Positions 58,500-64,000 of a DNA stretch of 64,000 bases are shown here, piece after piece; position 1 is the first letter of the stretch, and each line of letters opens with the position of its first letter. The DNA is taken from positions 29,182,358 to 29,246,357 of the forward strand of contig OY987244.1 of the NCBI GenBank assembly GCA_963920765.1. Direction: 5' to 3'. The stretch is from Ulota crispa. Its lineage: Eukaryota; Streptophyta; Bryopsida; Orthotrichales; Orthotrichaceae. Under the pieces are notes generated by a model. It saw nothing but the letters and a program-made list of their open reading frames with translations, was not told the DNA's origin and made no database searches. The position numbers and the translations under genes were made by a program.

Positions 58500-61339
58500 A
58501 TGGAGAACGAAATCAGCGAGCTTGTGGCGAAGTTTTGTGGAGTGACCACCGCAAGTCCGGAGCAGGCGAAGTTTTTCTTGGAGAGCACGGAGTGGCAACT
58601 GGAGCCGGCGTTGCAGCTTTACTTTGAGGCGGACAGTGGAGGCCCGCAAGAAGAAGGCGAGCCGACGCCTATGAACTTGGCCGACTACGATTTGGACGAG
58701 GTCATGACAAACGTTCCCGAGCCGGAATCCATGGCGCCGGAGGATAGCGCGTGGGAGCCGACCGGCGTTGCTGCTGCTTCTCCTGCTCCTGCGGCTGCTG
58801 CGGTCCCTGATGATCTTCGTTCTCTTCCGCAACGACGCTCGTCTGTACCTGTGAATAAACCGAAGGGCAAGGAGAAAGGGAGTGGCAGGAAGAGTGCTGG
58901 TTCGAGAGGAGTTACTACTCTTGGTGACCTCGGAAAGCATCACGATTCGGATAGTGACTCTGAAGGGCAGGAGTATTATACTGGCGGTGAGAAAAGGTAT
59001 GTGATTTTCCATTCATGTGCGCAATGCCCGTCGCTAAGATGACATGCTTATAAGTTTCTTATTGTGATTCTTGTTATTCGGCACTCAAGTGCACTCGATT
59101 TGCAACCATAAAGAGACGATGAGCGATTCGTCTTGTGTTTCTTTCGGTGCCGATTTCGGAACTGAAACCCTAAGACTGATAATATTTACACTTAACCCTC
59201 GAAGGACCGAGGATTCATAGCTTTAGAAGGCTGGATCTGATTGATCAGATTGTGAAAAAACATAATTCAGTTAGGAACTTAGGATCGAATTTTACATCTC
59301 CAGGTATGTATTTTGGTCGATAAATATGTGAAACTCGAAAAAGAAGTCTCCGTATGATCTGATCAAAATTGCTGAAATGAACACGAGGTCTTCTTGGTTT
59401 TTTAGGGGCTAATTGTGTTGAAGAAAGTTTCCTTATGTTATGAAGCATCTTTTGAGCTGGTGATGCACGAAGTTTATCTTGATTGTTTGGGTTTTGAGTT
59501 TTGAGTATTGATTTGAACTTGTGATGACATTTGCACTTAACGCTTGAAGGACCGAGGATTCATAGCTTTAGAAGGCCGGGTTTGGTTGATCACATTGTGA
59601 CAAAGCATAATTCAGTTAGGATCGGATTTTGTATCCCTAGATTTATTCAATTTTTTTTAATGTATTTTGGTCGATTAGTAAATGGAACTCGAAAAAGAAG
59701 TCTCTGTATGGTTTGACCAGAATTGCTGAAATGAACATGAGGCCTTGTTGGTCTTTTCGGGGCTAACTGTGTTGAAGAAAGTTTTGCTTATGTTCTGAAG
59801 CATTTTTTGAGCTGGTGATGCACGAAGTTGATCTTGATTGTTTGAATTTTGAGTTTTGAGTATTGATCCGAATTTTTTGTGTGGCAGTGGCATGGTGGTG
59901 CAAGATCCGCATAAGAAGCCTGGTAGTCGTCGGGACGTGGAAGCCATTTTTGAACATGCACGAAAGATGGGAGCACAAGAAGGTCCTGCTGCGGAGCCTC
60001 CTCGACCAGCTGCTCCTAGATCAAGCGTCTTTTCAGGCTCTTCTCGTACTCTTACTGGCGAGGCTCCAACACAGCAGGAGCAAGCCCCTCCGCAAACAGA
60101 ACTGCGAGCTTCTCCTCCGGATCCAATTGTTCACAACGTTCACTTCTGGCGAAATGGATTTACCGTCAATGATGGTCCATTAAGAAGACTCGATGATCCT
60201 CTGAACTTGCCTTTTCTAGAGGTTGAAGTTCTTATACTGGACCTAAACTTTTTGCACTTATTCCTTTGAATGCTCTTGGACATTAGGTTTTTGTAATGTG
60301 CTCTTATGTGTTTGTTAGTAAGAAGCCATTCTTCTAATACATATTGCAGATACATACTTTCGTAATTCCAGGCGTGTTAAGTGAGTGATCAGGTGCATCG
60401 ATATGATACCTTGAAAGACTTCAATGCCGCAGTTGTGCTGACTATGCTGTGATGTGTGTTCCCCATGCAGAGCATCAACAGGTCAGAGTGTCCGAGAGAG
60501 TTGGAGCCTGCAGACCGAAGCATTCCCGTGAACGTGAACCTTGTAAAAAGAATTGGCGAAGATTGGCAGGTTGGTCATCTTCATTTGCTGGTTGTGGCAA
60601 CCTGTTGTATTTTGGTTGTATCTGGCATGTGAAATTAGCAAAGCATCACTCATTTGGAACTTCGTTGGCATGCTCTGAGTTAGTTGTTACTGTCGATGTT
60701 GTGTGTTGTAGGCACCTGCTGAACCGAAGTACGTTCCGTTCAAGGGGCAGGGACATACTCTTGGCAATAATGCTGCAACTCCTGAGAATGTTACTTCCTC
60801 GACCACCACGAATGATGCACCGCGACCTTCACAGGGCTTGGTTATTGACGATGCCAAGCCTGCCACTTCTATACAGGCATATGAATCACACTTCTTCTCC
60901 TACTTTGCTCATCTATGCGGCGGAGGCCATATAGTTACTACAGATTTCACTCACTGTGCAATGGGCTTGCTCTTAATATTTGAACTATACGGCTAAAGTA
61001 GTTTGCAATTCTCCAGGAAGATCACATTCATCTCATTGTTGGAGGCTCTGGGCATAGAAATTTGCTCTGAAAGCTTCATTCGTAAAGACATTTGCTGATG
61101 CAATGCTTATGTGTGTCTAAATGCAGCTAAGACTTTCGGATGGGACTCGCATGGTGGCTCGCTTCAACACCACGCACACTGTTGCTGACATTCGAGGATT
61201 CATAGATGCTGCTCGACCTGGAAGCATGGGACCCTACCAGCTCCAAACCATGGGCTTTCCTCCTGTGAAACTCACGGATTCGAAGCAAACGATCGAGGGC
61301 GCAGGTCTTCTAAACGCCGTCGTTATTCAGAAGGCCTGA
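58500..61339 (+). CDS. p47-type UBA-SEP-UBX adaptor of CDC48 (PUX family)
   Basis: Adaptor that links ubiquitinated substrates to the AAA ATPase CDC48/p97; plant relatives are the PUX3/PUX4/PUX5 group. Exons: 58500-58996, 59888-60221, 60471-60569, 60712-60876 and 61127-61339, giving 435 residues with all phases matching. UBA-like domain at about 1-45 ([20 protein letters not shown]). [16 protein letters not shown] crosses the first joint. SEP domain from about 247 ([20 protein letters not shown]). UBX domain at about 362-435 ([15 protein letters not shown]) with the GFPP loop that contacts CDC48. An alanine- and proline-rich linker separates UBA and SEP. The last intron appears to use a GC donor (CAG|GCATAT) because the protein match requires a joint exactly there. 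Intron 1 contains a duplicated segment. Confidence 0.93.
59150..59875. repeat. Tandem duplication of about 357 bp in p47 intron 1
   Basis: 'gaaggaccgaggattcatag' occurs at about 59200 and 59545, and 'gagctggtgatgcacgaag' at about 59454 and 59811. The two copies are clearly alike with scattered changes. The second copy runs almost to the exon 2 acceptor. Confidence 0.88.
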
Positions 61340-62029
61340 TTTTGGCCGTACTCGTTACGCACGTCAGTCAGTTCAGCGTGCATTTTGGAAATCCCGGTAG
61401 ATTTACTGTAGCAAAGTGTCCGAGTGTTTGTATGCCTGTTTGGGAATAATATTTTGTGCACCTGTTTGGGAATTTGGAGATGAGCTGAGATGTCCTTAAC
61501 TTGTAAGTTGTGCTGGTGACTTTCCAGCTCTTGCTCGTAACGCATATTGGTGTCCCAAGAAAATTTAAATACATATCTTGTTCATTCTGTATGTTGTTTC
61601 TGAGCTTCACGTCTAGACTGTACCAGATTCTCGTCTTTCGATCCACCAATTCAGCAAGTAATTATTACCACAAGTATGTCTGAGGGAGCAGCTGGGACTT
61701 GCAAGCCAGAAGGCATAAGTTTTGCTTGAGGGGTTGATTACGACCACCTCCTAATCTTTTCATAGAATACTACAGGGGTTTAAAACAAGCCGGAAAATTA
61801 AGAGATGCCATGCTTCTGCACTGCACGGAATTTGATGAAATAACGATACTTTCAAGCCTTCTATGTTTGAGCGCACTTCGAGTAAACGTCATTGAACCTG
61901 TTCAGACAAGAAATTGCAGAACTCATATTTCATTGAATCGTTGCAACTGTACGTCCACACATTTTTTATTTAACAACTTATCCGTATCTTTGCTAGAAAA
62001 CATGAGATCTGAATTGTAAAGGCTGTTAA
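61340..62029. other. 3' flank of the p47-like gene
   Basis: Should contain the 3' UTR in its first part. Nothing else recognised. Confidence 0.4.
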
Positions 62030-62804
62030 CCCCTGAGCGCCCAGCACCCCATATATCGCCTCCTACTATTTTCAATCCTTGTTTTGAGGGACTAGATTTA
62101 ACTTTTTGGTCTTACTTTACACTACAATTATGAAGGTATTCAAGTTGTCCATGTCAATGGAGTAATGGCAAGGAAAGCCAAATGTTGTACAAGTGCTACA
62201 AGAGATTTGATTTGGTGAAAACATCATACGAGGAGTGGTGGCACCCTACAGGGCGTGCTGGCAAGCAACATTTTACAGGCTACAACTAGTCAATATCCCT
62301 TGCAAGCTTCCTTGTGTAAGCTTTGTGGTAGTGGGAAAGTTGTTGGCAAGGGTTCAAGCATGTTCTAGACCCTTATTATGGCAACCGTCACCAACTGTGG
62401 TGTTCATTGTTTTCTGTGCCATAGCGATTTGAAGCCCTAAAATTTAACATAAAAAGAAGTGCAATCTTCAATAATTTACAAGTGTGTGCGTTCACATCTA
62501 ATCTTGCTACTCACAAAATTTGAGATGAATCCGGGGCTTATAGAATTTTTTTAAAAATCATCAAATAGCAACTACCTACCAAAAAATGAGATTTTGTCAT
62601 CACATGTTGTTTGATCAAATGTTATAATCTCCCATCTCCCACGGTTAGTTATTCCCAAAATTTGCAAGCCATTTTCTAAGTAGGTGTTCCACTATTTTCA
62701 ATGGTCACATTTTATGGGTCTCAAATTGATTGAGATACGGTGCATCAAAGTTATCAGTCTTCAAAAACCCTAATTTTGGTGAAAATGGCCCGAGCACTCA
62801 GGGG
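62030..62804. mobile_element. TTAA-flanked element, second subtype
   Basis: 775 bp between TTAA at 62026-62029 and 62805-62808. Left end CCCCTGAGCGCCCAG pairs with right end CCGAGCACTCAGGGG in about 12 of 14 positions. The interior is unlike the 922-930-bp elements. No transposase is seen. Confidence 0.65.
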
Positions 62805-62905
62805 TTAACCGCTATTGGGCTTAAGTTCCTACAAGGAACAAAATGATATTGAGCAAGTGTGTATCATTGAAAGTTTTAATTAATTTTTTTGATTTTTTTT
62901 GTTAA

Positions 62906-63835
62906 CCCTTAAAGGCCCAAGCAGTTTTCTCTAGTGAAAGTCACTGTTAACTACCACTTTGGGGGGAATGAGTAGAAAAGTAGGAAATAAAGTTTGTTTT
63001 GCAAATCCAACCATAGGATCTTGCCTTAGACTAGAAGAGGTACTTGTGGGAAAAAATCAGGTCATTCTAGATGGAGAGGAGGGAGATATTCACATCTAAA
63101 GTGAAAAAAAAGGTTTCTTTTTGTCCTATCCAAAAAATTTCAAAAGCCTTTGTCCACAATTACATGAAAAAAATTACTCAACACAAAGTTGAGGTTTATT
63201 TTTTCCATGTAGCAGACCAAGTTAGGTATGTGTGGGAGAATTTTCAAATCAATTGGAACTATACAACATATGGGGGAAAATAGTAAGTAAAAAGAAGTAG
63301 AGAATGAGTTAAATCACTAAATTGCTAAGAATTTAATTATTAAAATGAAAAATGCAAATCCCAATGGTGATAATGTTGTGATAAACAATCTACTTCCATT
63401 GGTTTAGTTTTTTTTCCAAAATATTAAAAATTGTGAAAAATAAAGGACTTCAAAGTTTATTTTAGAGTAGAGAATTCATAACTGCCCTCAAACTAGAACA
63501 TCTCATAACTTTCATCTCATTGATTGAAGTTGAATGATTCAAAGCTTCCCACATATAAAAAATCTAAAGAACCAATTTCAGATTTCTATTTTTAGAAAAT
63601 TCAAAATTTTAAGAAGTTTTTGGGCTGCTCGGATTGCCCTCCCTCCCCCGAGCAGCATAAATTCTTGCATAACTTCTTTGTCAAATGTCATAATGACAAA
63701 AAAATTAGATTCCCGGGTAGGTCTTGGAATTCCCCACTTTCAATAAAAGTTTCAAAAAATCACAAAAACTAGATTAGCTATAGGTACATGCCCAAAATCT
63801 CTACTGTCCCCAGGGGACAACCAGGCCTTTAGGGG
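62906..63835. mobile_element. TTAA-flanked piggyBac-like element, complete inverted copy
   Basis: 930 bp between TTAA at 62902-62905 and 63836-63839. Left end CCCTTAAAGGCCC, right end GGCCTTTAGGGG. Inverted relative of 34361-35282 over its whole length, including GATCTTGC/CCAACC(A/G)TAGGATC and the DQVRYVWENFQINWN stretch. No intact transposase. Confidence 0.75.
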
Positions 63836-63839
63836 TTAA

Positions 63840-64000
63840 GATAGAGATTAGCAAAGGCTACTTATGCAAGGATATAGTTCTTATTGAAATTGGAATTCCG
63901 GTTCGAAAAAGCCATGGAAGATTATAGAGGAATTATATTTAGAGGGACAGGCCAAGCATGCTATTTTTAATTGACTTCTCATAAGGGCAACCAATGAAGG
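63840..64000. other. Window end, nothing recognised
   Basis: Short AT-rich stretch without a supportable feature. Confidence 0.4.

Overview
The window is nuclear DNA of a land plant. The genes are rich in introns with GT-AG borders, and they encode plant-type families: SWEETIE, a VARLMGL/DUF4378 TRM protein, a phytocyanin with a GPI-type tail, and a plant-type PEN-2. The sequence does not settle the lineage. Moderately short introns and divergence from the seed-plant homologues I know would suit a non-seed plant, but that is a guess.

Layout: bases 1-2.8 kb are repeats. A very large minus-strand gene, SWEETIE/HEATR5 (HEAT repeats, 49 exons recognised), fills 4.1-21.9 kb. It shares a divergent promoter of about 0.5 kb with the gamma-secretase subunit PEN-2 (22.4-24.5 kb, plus). 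A TRM/LONGIFOLIA-like gene follows (27.0-31.3 kb, plus). From 31.7 kb the window becomes a mosaic of non-coding transposable elements. Four more genes lie in it: a phytocyanin (39.7-42.0 kb, plus), an SMP-30/gluconolactonase-like gene with no visible last exon (45.1-47.6 kb, minus), a SNAPIN/BLOC-1 gene with a minisatellite-derived N-terminal extension (51.6-53.0 kb, plus), and a p47-type UBA-SEP-UBX CDC48 adaptor (58.5-61.3 kb, plus).

The genes do not form a pathway. Several act in endomembrane traffic and protein turnover (SWEETIE/HEATR5, SNAPIN, PEN-2, p47), but the grouping looks accidental.

The most unusual content is the mobile DNA. It includes three complete elements and one cut by the window edge whose ends are TTAA plus CCCYTRA-type inverted termini, as in piggyBac. 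A 313-bp foldback family occurs three times, with 9-bp target duplications at two sites. Tourist-like, Stowaway-like and Emigrant/pogo-like MITEs are present, one nested in another, and one insertion has its empty site still next to it. Two hairpins have almost perfect arms. I saw no tRNA, rRNA, CRISPR array or intact transposase.
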